Shown one piece after another: positions 10,501-23,139 of a DNA stretch of 64,000 nt; position 1 is the first letter of the stretch; each line of letters begins with the position of its first letter. Where the stretch lies: positions 682,001-746,000 of the forward strand of contig JAJTUP010000034.1 of the NCBI GenBank assembly GCA_021399435.1. The letters run 5' to 3'. This DNA comes from Diaporthe sp. PMI_573. Its lineage: Eukaryota; Ascomycota; Sordariomycetes; Diaporthales; Diaporthaceae. The translations under genes were made by a program, and so were the position numbers. A model generated the notes under the pieces. That model searched no databases, was not told where the DNA came from, and saw only the letters and a program-made list of their open reading frames with translations.

Positions 10501-13480
10501 CCCTCCGTCAGCCATCGTCAAGGACAAGTCTTTTCCGTGGCTGAGACGTTTCCCCGATGGGCTACTCCCACCTCGTCAGCTTGAATTACATACATAAAGA
10601 CGACCCCACTCCAACCGGGAAACAAAGATAAAGATAATTTAAACCCTGAAGAGGCAATGTCTGGGCGGTAGGACAAGGTCCAGCGAACCCTTGGTCCGAA
10701 CCATCTCGGCAGCCGGCCAGGAACCGTGGTCCTCGACGCGGGATATGCCCACCCTAGCTCTGCTACTGGCCTGGTGACCCTCTGCTTCGGGGGCCTCGTC
10801 ATTTATCTGGCTTCCGCGAGGGGGGGGGGATTTACACATTCACCGTTCAGAAGCAAATGTCCTGCAAAGGGTACATACATACAACCATGCAGTGCAGGCA
10901 GGCTGCCTGGATGCAGCAGACCATTTTTAACCTAGCCAGGAGCCTGAATTCGATCGATCCTGGCAGATGCGGGAACAATAAACGACACCTCGCCATTTGT
11001 GGCTGCCTCATGCCGTCAGATGTACAGGTGTCGGCCCGTGGCTTGCATCGACACAACACACGTGCTGCGAGTGGACTTTGGGGGTGTGAGACGGGGACAT
11101 GCAGGTTGGCCATTCTGGGGAACCACCATCCGGCCCAGGGCAAGCGAGTAAGCCCCGAGGTATAAGGACGGGTTCCGAGATAGGGAAAATCCACAAAAGA
11201 CCCCCGGGGCCAGGTCAAACACGTATATCATATCTGGACCCTGACAAGGACTCGAGAAACAACAGTCTGCTGCTGGTGCTGCTGCTACTGTTACTGATTT
11301 GTACATATGCTATGTACACATGTCGAAGAGAAAGAAGAAAGCTACCCCGCGTCCGGCCGTGCATCCAGGCTCACACGCGCAGATAATCCACACCAAAAAA
11401 AAAATAAGGGCTCCAGAGGACCCTACTGGCCACGATCTGGGTGCGTGATCTGCGGGCCAAGTTTGGCGGGGCCGGGGTGTGGCCGGGGCGTGACTTGGGA
11501 AGAGCTCTGCCCCTGCCCCCCTGCCCCTCTGCCCTGCCTCGCGAGAGAAAGGCTGGTTCGGTTATTACGGCCGGGTGTGGGAGGGGTGGAGGGGTGGGAG
11601 GGGTGGGAGGTTAAAAGGAAGGGTTCGTCGTTGTTCTGGTTCGCCTGGTGCATAGATACCAAGCTACACTACAACTGGACCCTTAAAATTGGCCCCATGC
11701 CCCATACCCCGGGGGGTTAACCGGGGTTGTGTCGGCGTGGCTGACGGGGTGCGGCATGGGCCCAGTGGAGGAAGGATGCTTGGGAAGGGCTGGGCAGGGC
11801 AAAATCTGGCTCTGTTGGAGAAGAATGAAGAGAGCAAATGCTTGTCGTTGATGTCGCTTTGGAGAGATGGTGGACCACTTGCCATCTGCCCAGCGGCTTT
11901 TGCTCAGTATCTACAAATGTAAACTGCCTACATAGGAAGGTAGGATGATGATGACAGAGCCCGGATCGCCCACACAACATACACACACATGGCATGAAAC
12001 CAGCATGCCGCGCGGTCGGGACTCCCAAAGGCCAAGATGAACCTCGCGGTAGAACAACTCTTGACTGCTCGAAAAGACAAGGGAAACCTTCCTCTCCCCA
12101 CGTGCTCGACGTCCCACTCCCCCTTACAGCCACGAACCCTTGGACCCTTCGACGCTGCTTGGCTTGGCTCGGACGACCAGGGCTGGCGCGTCCTCAAATT
12201 GACGAAGGCGCCAGATCAACCTGGACATGGGCTGACAGCTTCAAATCAAATGCCCCATGACTGGCCCAATCCATCTACTCCTCGCCTCCTGGTGGTAGCA
12301 TTCAGCCACCCTCAAGCTGCTGGGCTTCGATCGCCCCTGCAGCTGGCTTGCTAACTTATTTGCCTCGCCACCCCGTTGATGACTCTGCAGCCGCTACATG
12401 GCTGACTGCTGCCCGTGGTGATTCATGGCCAGAGGACTCGCGCCGTCACAGTGGCCGTGCAGCGCCCGATGATCTGCAGCAGCAGCAAAGAGCTGGCGTC
12501 GTCGATGTCAAATCGCAGCTCTTGGCTGCGTGACTGGTCATGTGACGCCGATGGTTACTGCAGTGGCGGCCACGGAGCTGGACCCCCGTTGATCAGACTG
12601 TCAGATCGCCGCCCATAAGGGAGTCGTGTGGACGTCACACACGCATTCTCATAATGATGACGAAGCTGCAGGCGCTCGCTTGGACTTCGAATGAGGCTCG
12701 AGGATGTCTGTATGGTGTATTAAAGAATCTTGGGAGGGGTTGGTGACCGGCAGTGTCGGGCCGCCAGCCGTAAATCGTCCGCCAACCACGCCTCGTTATT
12801 TCCACGGTGCAACCACGACCCCAGGCGCCTCTCAGGGTTCTTCTCGATTCCCTTGTCGAAACCAGGATTTTGGTTGTCATTTCTTAGCGCTCAGATCTGC
12901 CAACCTCGACTGCTCCTCCCACTGCCGAGATGTGAATTTCGTCAGATCGTTTCCAGCTCGGGCTTTTGTTCGGCGTTGCTTTGCTGGCGGGCCACCCTTC
13001 CCCATCCTCCGTAGACTCTCACTTGCCTGAATGTGCAGCCCGACGGTCGTCTACGTCGAGAGCGGTTGCGTGACAGAAGCTTCCTTGCGTCAGCGAGCAT
13101 TGAGGGCCGTCAGATTGGCGCTCGTCCGTTCTGAAAGTGATTAATTTGATTTAGGAGGCCGAGCCCGCTTTCACACCCCTTGCGAATGCGCCGAGGAACC
13201 AGGTTGATTGGACGTGGCAAGATAAGTCCCGATTTGGTTGGTTCCAGCGGGATTTCGTGGGGACGATTTGGGAACATCCGGCTGTCATAAAAGCATTGTC
13301 AAGGGCATGCTGACATGTGGATTTGAATTTCGTGGTATTGCGTAGGCATTAATTGTCGTAGTCGAAATTGTTCGATAGTGAGGTGACGTCTTTCCAGAGG
13401 CCGCGGGGCGGGTTGTGCAGACAATGGTTGAGTAAGCCCGGCCCAGGGAGAGGTACGCAGTGCATCAGTCACTGCCTCTC
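7525..13480. other. Gene-poor 6-kb region
   Basis: This lies between the 3' ends of the convergent FlbE-like gene and the Zn2Cys6 gene. All frames are short, mostly below 145 codons. I recognise no domains, no spliceable conserved blocks and no terminal repeats. The best protein-like stretches are minus 9484-9738 (84 codons, ATG start) and plus 7929-8150 (73 codons), neither assignable. Decayed genes or lineage-specific short genes cannot be excluded. Confidence 0.5.
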
Positions 13481-15701
13481 TCAGCCACTGAGGAACGTCC
13501 TCCTCCGTACCTCGGCTTCTTTGATGATTTCGGCAGCCAAACTCAGGCTGGGAGCTAGAACCGCGTATCGCTCGATTTCCATGACAACCTCATTGATGAT
13601 GCGATCGATGCTGTCCCCGTGGGGGACGAGCGCCATCAAGATGTTGGACAGGGATGGTGACATTGTAGCTCCCATAACCAGGAGCGTTTGGGAGACAATG
13701 GAAAGTGCCCCTTGCCAAAGGTACGGCATGTGCCCAACGTGACTAAAGTAGTACTGTCAGCATGGGGGGAAGAGTAAAATAAAAATAAAATCAATAGATC
13801 TTGTGGCCTGAAACTTACTGGGCAGAGATGTGCTCCAGCTGGCGTATGGAGGCTTCCAAGCATTTATGACAGCTGTCGCGCACAGCAGGGTCCAACACAG
13901 CCTGCTCGTTGTCAAGGACGGCCAGGATGTATGGCCTGTATATGATAGTTCGGCATGCAAAAAAGCGCAGGCGGAGGACTGTCTGCACTGGATCCGGCAG
14001 CATCGTCCGGGTAAAAGGGAACTGTAGTGGGAGCGGCAGGCTCTCGTACCACTGGGTCAACTGGAAGTCGAGCTCGGCCACGACGGGCTCGAGGCTGGTG
14101 GTTGTTGCCATAGAATCCTTGGAGTAGATAAGCTGGCTGACCCGGTTCAAGAGCCGTCGTAGCGCTATTTCTGCGAGGAAATACCAGAGGTCATCGCGTC
14201 CCACTGCCTCGTTCTCGTCGCCCTCAAATCCGCCTGGCAGGCCAACATTTTCTTCAAAATGGACGACTCCTGAATGTGGAAGGTCGAGTTCTGCCAGTAG
14301 ATCGCTCTCACAGAGCAAGGAGTTCCAGTATATGCGCTCCGTCAATTCCCTCTGGTCGGGCGGGATTCTGCTTGGCGACATCAGGAGCAGTTGTAGCTTG
14401 TTGCTGGTCGTGCACAATAAGTTCCAGGCCTCCAGGGGCCGGACGAGATAGAAGAGGTAGGCAGAGGCAAGCAGGTGGCACTGCGCGGCGAGAACATTGT
14501 TGGATGTCATCATTCCGGGGAGTAAAGCCCAGGCCGCGGTAAAGTATTGTAGTCCTGGAGGGTCCTCTTGCGGGACGACCCTCGAGATGCTGCCACGAAG
14601 GCTTGCCTGGCCGAGCGCAAGGACGAGCAAGACGATACAGCTCTCTGCGCCCTCGCGGAAACCGTTGGAGAGCGCTAGGCGGTAGTGGCTTCTCCATGTA
14701 TAAGGGTTCACGCAGGCATACCAGACATTGACGCGTTCAAAATAGGCCTCGATGTAGGCTGTCGTGTTAGAAAGGTCGACGCAGGGGGTCTTGGTCAGGG
14801 AGTGCAACGGCTCCCTGGCCATTTCAAGCTGGAGCAGGATCTGGGGGTCATAGGGGCGGGAGACCAGGTCACGTATCAGGGGCCACTGCAGGAGATGGAG
14901 GGCGGCATTGGTGTGTATCTTGGGCATCGTCGAGATGTTGGTATTGTTGGCGGTCCAGGTGCCTATGCCGCCGCTGAGGAGGACAGAGCTGAAGTTCCCG
15001 GTGGCGCTCTGCACCAACAGGTTCTCGCCGCTGAGGGCGGTGGTGCCACTGCTGAGGTTGGGTGAGCCCTGGCCGATGTTGATACCATTTGAATGGTTCA
15101 CGAGGTTTATCTGGAGCAGGCTCTCGATGCGGTTCAGGCGCTCGAGGATCAGCTTGTCGCCGGCATCGAGCTTGATGCCGGGCTCACGGTAGACGCACTC
15201 TGCGCCGAGCTCAGTGCACAGCTTGCACTTTGGTTTCGTGCCGTCACATCTTGACTTCCTCGAGCGACAGACCTCACAGGCGATGGTGGCCCTCCTCCGT
15301 GGGTAGTCCACACCGGCGTCGGTGTTTCTCCGCTTGAGGGGATTCACGCTGTCTTCGCTGTCGTCCTTCTGCATGCTCACCGAGGCAGGCTCCGGGCGTT
15401 TATCGGACGACTGAGACAGGTGGCGGGCCTTGTTTGGCGGGCCGAGGGCGCTGCCGTCACGGCCAAAGCTGCCCTGCCGCTGGTTCTTGACAGCAGTAGG
15501 GGACTTGAGGACACCGGAGCCGTTTGTGGAAGTCATCAGGGGAGTGGGTATTTCGACTGAGAAGTTGTCCCTGGTGGGCACGGGAAATGGCCTGACGGCG
15601 CTCGCCGTTGCGGGTGCGGTTGAGGTTGCGGTTGCGGTTGCGGTTGTCGAGTGTGGGGAGCCCCCTGTGGATGAGGGCGACATGCTGACCCGCAGGCTCA
15701 T
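13481..15701 (-). CDS. Zn2Cys6 transcription factor with fungal-specific regulatory domain
   Basis: Two exons: 15701-13819 and 13742-13481; the 76-bp intron has GTAAGT and TTTAG ends. The product is 714 residues. The start is the ATG at 15701; an earlier in-frame start is only TTG. A low-complexity Ser/Thr/Ala N-terminus precedes a binuclear zinc cluster at Cys142-Cys169 with spacing C-x2-C-x6-C-x6-C-x2-C-x6-C, then a leucine-rich linker ([14 protein letters not shown]) likely to dimerise as a coiled coil. The rest reads as the 'fungal-specific transcription factor' middle region ([38 protein letters not shown]). It should act as a nuclear DNA-binding regulator. The target pathway cannot be read from the sequence and there is no adjacent biosynthetic cluster. 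The N-terminal ATATAT run comes from a GGTTGC-type repeat in the DNA. Confidence 0.9.
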
Positions 15702-16883
15702 GCGGTGGGTAGATGGGTTGGGCGGGCGAGCGGGAGGAGGGGGCAAACAGCGGGTCCGAGGCTATGTATCCTACGGGACTCCAAGGGACGCACGCACACT
15801 CAGAAGTGACGAGATCCTGGCACGAAGTGTGGTTCTGGTTCGAGGGCTCTGGAGGAGGTTCAGAGATGAGAGCGAAGCCAGTAAGCCCGGCCGGCGAGTG
15901 TGGTCAGACTCGACAGCAGACGGGGCCGACGGAGGGGGCAGCAAGACGAGGGCGAGGGTGATTTTGGCGATGGCGATGAAGACGACGCTGGCGATGATGG
16001 CGATAATTTTCCAGTCATTCATTATTCTATTGAAGCCACAGTCGGGTGAGGAGAAGACAGGTCTGGGCCCGTCCGTCTTATGTTTGGAGCCAAATTGAGA
16101 TTCGAATTCTGGAGCAAATCCGGGGTTGCCCTTGGACCAGCACTACCAGGCTACATTTGTGATCGCCTGCCAGGGGATTTATTACCTCTCGTGCTCTAGC
16201 ACACGCCGAGGGGTGTCGACTGGGGGGGAGGTCGGGGGGGGGGGCGTAAACGGAAGTTAGTGTGTGGTGTGTGTGGGGGAGCGAAATGCTGGGGAGCGGA
16301 GCCGGGAAGGAAGCTGGGGGAGGGGAGTGAGACCAGCGGGTAACTACCCGGTTCGGATACGCAGTAAGACAGCAAGCATCTGGACCAGGTACTGTGCTGT
16401 GTATGGGGATGAGAGCAACAGGGGATAAATTCCTCGAGTGGGAAGGAAATCAAGGCTATTGTTGTGACGGTGACGGTGACGCTGCAAAGTGACGACGGCA
16501 ATGTTCCGTGCCTCGGTGGGCCGTCGGTCCTAATAGATCTTGACAGCACTGACAGAGGATGCAAGATCCATCTCGCCAGAAGGGGGATAAATCGGCACAG
16601 AAGGAAAGTAATTGCATAGGTACTTTGCTTTTGGCTGGCCTGCCTGGGCCACCGGAAAAGTGCCTGAGCACGCGGTCGGGTTACTTTTCCCGGCGGGTTG
16701 GGCCAGCTTACTCGTGGACACGCTCGACCATGTCTTGGTCGTCGACAAAAGCCCCGTTGTCTCATATGCACATTGGAGCAGCAGCTGGCGGCATCTCATG
16801 TGGCCGTTGAACAATGGGACGGCAGGACGGGTAAGTCAGCGTCAGCGTCAGGGACCCAGGCTGCTGGTTGGGCTGGCTGGATG

Positions 16884-16902
16884 CCTAGGTACCTAGGTAC
16901 CT
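16884..16902. repeat. CCTAGGTACC palindromic tract
   Basis: Two overlapping CTAGGTACCT units form a self-complementary tract. Related tracts occur at 40801-40818, 54217-54229, 54507-54530 and 54551-54569. Confidence 0.6.
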
Positions 16903-19561
16903 GTCTATTTGTGTCTTGGGTGTGTGCTGCTTGATTGGAGGCTCTTGGGAGGTTTAGAGTGCGCGCTGCCCTGTCGAGCCGTCGAGTCGAGTGTTGGCAC
17001 ATATGCCATGTCTGCATGTCTAGGTTAACCAACCCAATCGTTCCCTGCAACCCATGTAGTACAGAAGTAAAGGTAGCACAGATAGATGGCTTCAATATAA
17101 TTGACTGTGTATGTATTGCCATCAGGTAGTTTTGGGACAGGACACACAACCTTGACAATGCACTTGTAGCACTGTACTACATAGCCACATGCAATTGGAG
17201 CGCCTACCCCACCTGCCCGACCCACCTAGGATCAGTGGCGGGCAGTCATGGCAACGACTACACAGTGCTCTGGATATCACAGTATCATTGTATCAGATCT
17301 CCTACCTCTGGCCACCACACGCGCATCGCACCCCGCCGAGTGTCAGCATGCCCTAACCTGCCTCACCGTGACACACAGTGACACCCTCTTTGCTGTGGCG
17401 CATCAAATCGCACGCCCGTGTGCTATGCCTTTCATTTCCTGTCCTGTCTGGCCGTGAGTGTCTTGGCCCATATAAAATCGTCAGCCTTGTCTCCACTGCT
17501 GAACCGTATTGGCGGGCTCTCTCTCTGCCCTGGCGCACGACCTTGTTTTATTCATGCCCTTCTCGGTCGGCCGACATCATGCCCATCCCGGGACGAGGGA
17601 CTTCCTGCCTGAACCTGCCTGCTGGCCACCCCTTGTATGTTACACAATGCACAGAGAGAGAAATGATCCGTTCCGAGGAATTGGAGGAAAGCAAATAGTG
17701 GATCGGCCTTTAGTTGGCGCTGCCCTTGCCTTGGACCCTCGAGGGAGAAAGATAGGCCACCAACACGACGCCGCGCACCAGCAGCCGTCAACTTCCAAAA
17801 CAGTACGTATGCATCATCGCTTGTACTCCCATAGATTATGGGACCATCTTTCATCCCATATCGGATCGCTTCGACGCAGGCCAATGCAGATCCAAGTCGC
17901 CAGGTCCCCCGGATCACAAGCGACTGGCCGTTAACCGCGTGGCATCATCCACCCCCCTGTGCGCCTCTGCCCCCCTCTTCCCCAAATTCCTGCAAGACGG
18001 CGCGCATGAGCCCTTCCTCTCTCGTCCCATACGGCTTCTGAGACGCGCGAGCAGGGACATCCCTGGCTGTCACTAACAACGGATGATCATCAGACGAACC
18101 CCGTCGACCATTCAGCACACGCGTACGGTACCGTCCCAGCTTTTCCCGACCCCGTTACCCAGACCAGAATAATCTTTTTTTTTTCTTGACTGGGCCTGTG
18201 GGGACTGGAGGGTGGCAGCAGGGAGGAGGTCGCCCTTGGCCTGGCTAAAAGGTAGCTAGCTACTGTGCAGCAGCTGTGCTGTGTGCAGTAAGCAGGTGAG
18301 ACGGAAAGCCTCTCACCCAGATTCTCCGAGACATGGCTGGGGGCCACACAATGAGCCATCTTACCCTCCGCGGTACCTATCCGCGCCGGAAATGGCCGTC
18401 AAAAACCCATGTACCATATCTTGTGTACCATGTATCCTTATTAGTGTAGCAGCCTATGCGGCTCTTTGCATCCCACCCCCACCGCAGTCCTACTTCGACT
18501 TTAACCGGACGCTTCCAACTGGACCGTCACGCCCATACCTGTGGGCTTCCTTTTTCCCTTCCGGCCGGTTGCAAAGGCGAAGAAGGGATCGAAAAGATTA
18601 AAAGTTCAGCATTGGAACACCGCCGAGACTACTACTCGGCCTGGTAAGTGGTTACTCGCCACAGTCTTTGGAACCGAAAGCGCCTAGTATACGAGTATGC
18701 AGAAGGAGGCCGGCCGGCCGACTCAACACAATTGTTCTCTCTCTACCTCGCTTACCCATCCGGGGTCTGGTTCTTCACCACACCCGCCTCGCGAAGCCCA
18801 GGTCTAGACATATAGTTGCTGAGCTATAGCTGAGTCTCAATCTCGCGTAACACCATTCACCAACAAAACTCTGCCCACCCACGGCAGAAACCCCAGTGGC
18901 CGGTACCGGTTTATACCAAACTGCTTCTTCTTCCTCCTTGCCTTCGCTACCGCGGTTTCTCCCCCGGGCGCCCTCCCACTTGCCGTGAAGAAACCTGCGA
19001 AATTTCACCTTGACGCCCCATTTCTCCCAGGCCTCGCTCGTATCACATACAAGACCAAGGCTTTCCTTCTTCCTCATTTGCTGTGACGGGTCCAGGCTCC
19101 CTACGGATAAGACAAGGCCCTGCGCATCATCAGCATCATCACGTTACGGCGGCATGCCTTGGCATCACCTTCCCAGTTGGGAAGCTGGCCGCTCGTTCGG
19201 GCGCCCGGGATGGTTTTGGGGGAGGGGGTGTGTCGGGGTCGGTCGGGGTCGGCATGTCCACAATCCCTGGTCCCGGGGCGCAATATCGCGTATTCTGTGC
19301 TGTTTCGCTTCACTAACCCAGCAGGGCTGTGGCAGCCCGGCTACACGTCCAGCGGGCAAAAGCTGTGACGTTCCCGTGTAGCAACAAGGCGGGGTGTGGC
19401 TCACGTCACCATATCTTCATGTCACCTAACAACGGTAAAATAGACCTCGCTGGTACCCTTCGGTATTGCGGAATGCAGGTTATATATCTATCCTTGCCCG
19501 TATTCACATGCATGCCCACGCGGAGTATGCGTGGGGGGCTAGTTTTGAATAGCTAGCGAGC

Positions 19562-19584
19562 CAGGCAGGCAGGCAGGCAGGCAG
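19562..19584. repeat. CAGG tetranucleotide repeat
   Basis: Five to six tandem CAGG units about 100 bp downstream of the lactonase stop codon. Confidence 0.85.
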
Positions 19585-19681
19585 TTTGGTTCACTGCAAA
19601 TATATACATTTGAATATTCCTAATAAGCCACATCGTCCGCGGAACCCATCCACAAAGGCTCCCCTGAGAGGTCAGGACACT

Positions 19682-21253
19682 CTACTCAGCAGCAAAGATG
19701 ACGCTGGTGGGCTGACCGCCCACGTCAACCGCGGCGACAAAGTCGGTTAGCAGCCCGGTCTCGACGTCCCGCCCGATGACGACGATGCGCCCGTCGTTCT
19801 GGAGCCCGACCGCAACGAGGCTGCCGTCGGCGCTGATGCTGAACTGCCTGGGAATGCTTCCGCCCGCCGGGAACTGCTGGACCTTGGTCAGGGCTCCCGA
19901 GGCGTGGTCGATCTCGAAGGTGAAGATCGGGTCCGACGTGATCTCGGTGCTGTTGGCCGGGTCGAAGTTGGGGATCTTCAGCGTCCCCTCGCCCCGGGAT
20001 GACACAAGCAGGAACTTGTTGTCGGGCTATACACTGTCAGAAGGAAGCCAGGAACAGTGACGGTGGGCTTAGAAGAAGGGGACAGAGTGTCTTACCGAAA
20101 TGGCGATCTCGGCAGCGGTGGTCTGGTTGTTGGGCACCGTCTCGTTCAGACCATGGGTGCTGCTCACGAAGACCTCGGTGAAGTCGAGGGTGTTGTCGGC
20201 GTTGTAAGTGACCTCAAAGCCGGTGACGGTGTTGGACAGCTCGCCGACGAGGTAGAAGTAGGTCGTGCCGTCCTCGGTCACGAGGAATGCGCCATGGCGG
20301 GGCCCGCTGCCGGGGACGGCGGCGAGGGGCTCCAGTTCGGTGAAGCTGAGCCCGGCCTCGTCGACCGAGTACAGGCGGACAACGTCCGAACCCAGGTCCG
20401 GGACGAGGAGGTACTGCCCAGTGGGATCCAGCAGGGCCTGGTGAGGATGAGGCGCATCCTGCCGATTAGGGTTGGGGCCTGGGGCATCGAGGGTGTATGT
20501 CTCGGCCTGGACCGGTGCGAGCGAGCTCGCGTCCGAGATGTCGAAGGCGGCTACTGAGGACCCAGAGCTAGCGGGAGAGGTACAATGTTAGCCGTGGGCC
20601 CTGTCTACGCAAGGTATTCCCGTCAGGTGATTGAAGGTCATCTGCATATCCCTTGCTCCCCACAGGGAGAGGAGAGAGTGGGTGGACAGCGTGACATTGG
20701 CCGCATGCAGCCGAGGCCGCATGCAGTAAATGCAGGTCGCAGTGGCTGTTGTGTACTGCCAGAGTTTCGAGAGCACTGCATGCATGCATTGGGTTTCTGT
20801 ACGTACTAATGCGCGAGTGCCAGGCCACTGCCGGTCTCGCCATATATAACGCCAGACCTATAGGGCAAGTCAGCGAAATTGATCTCTATTCTGCGTCAGG
20901 AGCCCAAGGCAGCAGGGTTTAAGCTGCACGTACACAGGGCCGCTGAGGGTGTCGACAATGTCTAGTTGGGATAGCGTCCCATTGCTGGTGAGGGCGAACG
21001 AGGACAGAGTGCCGTTGGGCGTGGTCAGGCCCTCGTCCAGGCAGTAGATGCGATTGTTGGCATAATCCGGGGTCAGCCACGAGGAATTAGCGCCACAGCC
21101 AGGCGTGGACGCGATGGGTTGAAGGCTAGAGCCCTTGAGGCTCAGCGTGGTGATGGTATCGAGGTAGGTCGTGGCGTATAGGAGGGTAGCAGCCGTCTGG
21201 CCGGGCAGCGCAAGCGCAGCCACCCCTGCGGAGCTGAGAGTGTCCTTGAACAT
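19682..21253 (-). CDS. Secreted lactonase-family beta-propeller protein (carboxymuconate cyclase-like)
   Basis: Four exons: 21253-20934, 20857-20807, 20567-20096 and 20026-19682, giving 395 residues. Introns are 76, 239 and 69 bp, and all junctions preserve family blocks (SGPV/SGVIYGE, LALAHY/SGSSVAAFDISDA, EIAIS/PDNKFLLVSSRGEG). The family adopts a seven-bladed beta-propeller related to 6-phosphogluconolactonase and carboxy-cis,cis-muconate cyclase; most fungal secreted members have no proven substrate. Blade-like motifs include HPHQALLDPTGQYLLVPDLG, GPRHGAFLV and RQFSISADGSLVAVGLQNDG. The start at 21253 (MFKDTLSSAGVAALALPG) looks signal-peptide-like and gives a normal family length. An in-frame ATG at 21463 would add 70 residues with a membrane-like segment (IIGSGLLVFLLTTVLLLP). 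Six N-x-S/T sequons support secretion. The 51-bp second exon is easily missed by gene callers. Confidence 0.85.
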
Positions 21254-23139
21254 ATTGTCTGGTTCTGAGACGGTGTCCGGCAAAATAGCTGGGCGAATCA
21301 ACTGGATCCAGTCGCGGCAGCAGCGGGAGGGATCAGGAAGGTTGTCGGTGGGCAGGAGGAGGACGGTGGTGAGAAGGAAGACGAGGAGTCCAGAACCAAT
21401 TATGCGAGCTGCGCCGACGGTAGAATCCAGGCCCCGCGAGACCGACGATCGTAAGCCGGACATGATTTCTTCTTATCGTTATGGCCTCTTTCCTCCTGGT
21501 GAGGCACGCACGCTCAGCCCAGGCAGCTCGTCATGCTCGAACAAGGCCGACAGCGCTGTCATGCGCGCTCCACAGTGCTCCAGCAGGCGGTAATTAGGCA
21601 CAGAACAATCTGGACGAGGCGGGCCAAGACCGCCCTGTCGGTCCTACCCCCTGGTCCTGCCCAGCTTTATTTTCTAGTCCAGTCCTGGTCCGACCTGGCA
21701 GGCATGGTCAGGGCACGTCCCGGATAGATGGGAGAGATGGGAGGAAGTGCTGGGGCACTGCGCAGTATTTTTTGCATTTAGCCAGGGTCCCCTCCTCCGC
21801 CCTGGTGTTGCATTGACGATGGGACTTGGGTGATATTGTGTGGCCGAGGATCCTGACGCCCCGAGGACCAAGAAGAATGGATGGGCTCTCGTGGGCGAAC
21901 CGCAGCCAGTGCCGGGACTGCTTGGTGTTTGCTGGTCTGCTGGTGGGCTGGTAGTGCCGCAACATGGGCGAGGATCAGGACAAGTGTCACACGCGCGCAG
22001 TGTGTAGTCAGTGATTAGTGATGAGTCTATCCGGTAGCCAGTACCTGAATACTGTGGGGAAGGAGTGCTGCAGGCTGCAGCTCGCGTGATTGCAGGCATT
22101 TCTTCCAACGTTTTCCACGTAGCGGCGACCTTGGGGCAGGGTTCGTGCGGGGAATGGAGGAGAGGTTGTGGGGAAGAGGGAAGGGTCTCGGTGGAGTGTG
22201 GTGGAGCTCGGCAGCCATGTATTAGGCAAGGCGCGACCCCATCTGTCGACCTATCGCCCCAGGATCACGACCAAATCACCTCTTGCACCTCGTGCGCCTC
22301 GTGCACCTCGTGCGCACCTCTCCCAGCGTCTCAACGGCTTTGACGCTTGCGGGCGCCCGATGGAACGCTCTCCTTCTACCCCGTGCCGAGCTCGGCCCAG
22401 CACAAGCCTCTACTGTGTTATCCCTGGACCGCCGTGGCGCGAGGTGAGCAAAGCGTCGTCTCGGCTGTTTAGACTCGGGCATCTGCCAGCCTTGACGGCC
22501 TTGACGGGCTTCGCGAGACGTCCAGATGCCGGGCCCCTCCAAGACTGCTGGCCAAAGAGAACTCTGACCGGCACGATCACGAATGCGACTGGCTGAGGGC
22601 GTGTCGGACTCTAGCTCTCGGCCGATTCGATCGCATATACCGGCACACAGCTTGCCAGAAGACGTTCCCGTCTTGTCATCCTTGCTGCGAATCGAGGGGA
22701 GTCCGGTACCCTTGCATCTAGCGGCACGAGCTTGTCCCACGCTACTACGTGTTGGCGATGTTCTCAGCGCCGGGGAGACGACTCGAAGAGCAACTTCATT
22801 CTGTTGACGAACCGTTTGAACAGGGCAGCTAACAGTATTTGCTATCTAACCCCCGGATATTAATTAACGCGAATCCCCTGACGGCGCCCGCCTAAAGATA
22901 GGAGCCATGCGCATGTTCGTTTCAGATTATTAATCTTTCCTCGGGAGCTGTAAACTTAGTTTGATTTTGGATCTATGCTGAAGCCAAGCCTGCAAAGACA
23001 AAACGCGTACATGACTATTTCCATATGCAGGGGTTACTCGCTCTCTCCATAACTCAACACCATTGACGCCGAAGGCGCCGACGCTATTATTGTCTTCGCT
23101 CAGCCTTATCATTATCATCATGACCCCCTTTTATCATCG
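21254..23139. other. Intergenic region, no gene seen
   Basis: Upstream of the lactonase start and downstream of the homeobox gene. Frames are below 160 codons and have no domain. A 9-bp CACCTCGTG-type repeat occurs near 22.3 kb. Confidence 0.5.
22285..22320. repeat. 9-bp CACCTCGTG tandem repeat
   Basis: Three to four imperfect units of CACCTCGTG or CGCCTCGTG. Short and non-coding as far as I can tell. Confidence 0.7.

Larger units (their letters stand above)
15702..19681. other. Upstream region of the Zn2Cys6 gene and 3' flank of the lactonase gene
   Basis: Four kb without a supportable gene. Open frames are below 225 codons and the longest (plus 15430-16098) overlaps the zinc-cluster gene antisense. 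It contains a palindromic CCTAGGTACC tract near 16.9 kb and a CAGG repeat near 19.57 kb. Otherwise I see nothing recognisable. Confidence 0.55.

Noticed and set aside
15430..16098. 222-codon plus-strand open frame
   Set aside because: Antisense to the low-complexity N-terminus of the Zn2Cys6 gene; no domain.
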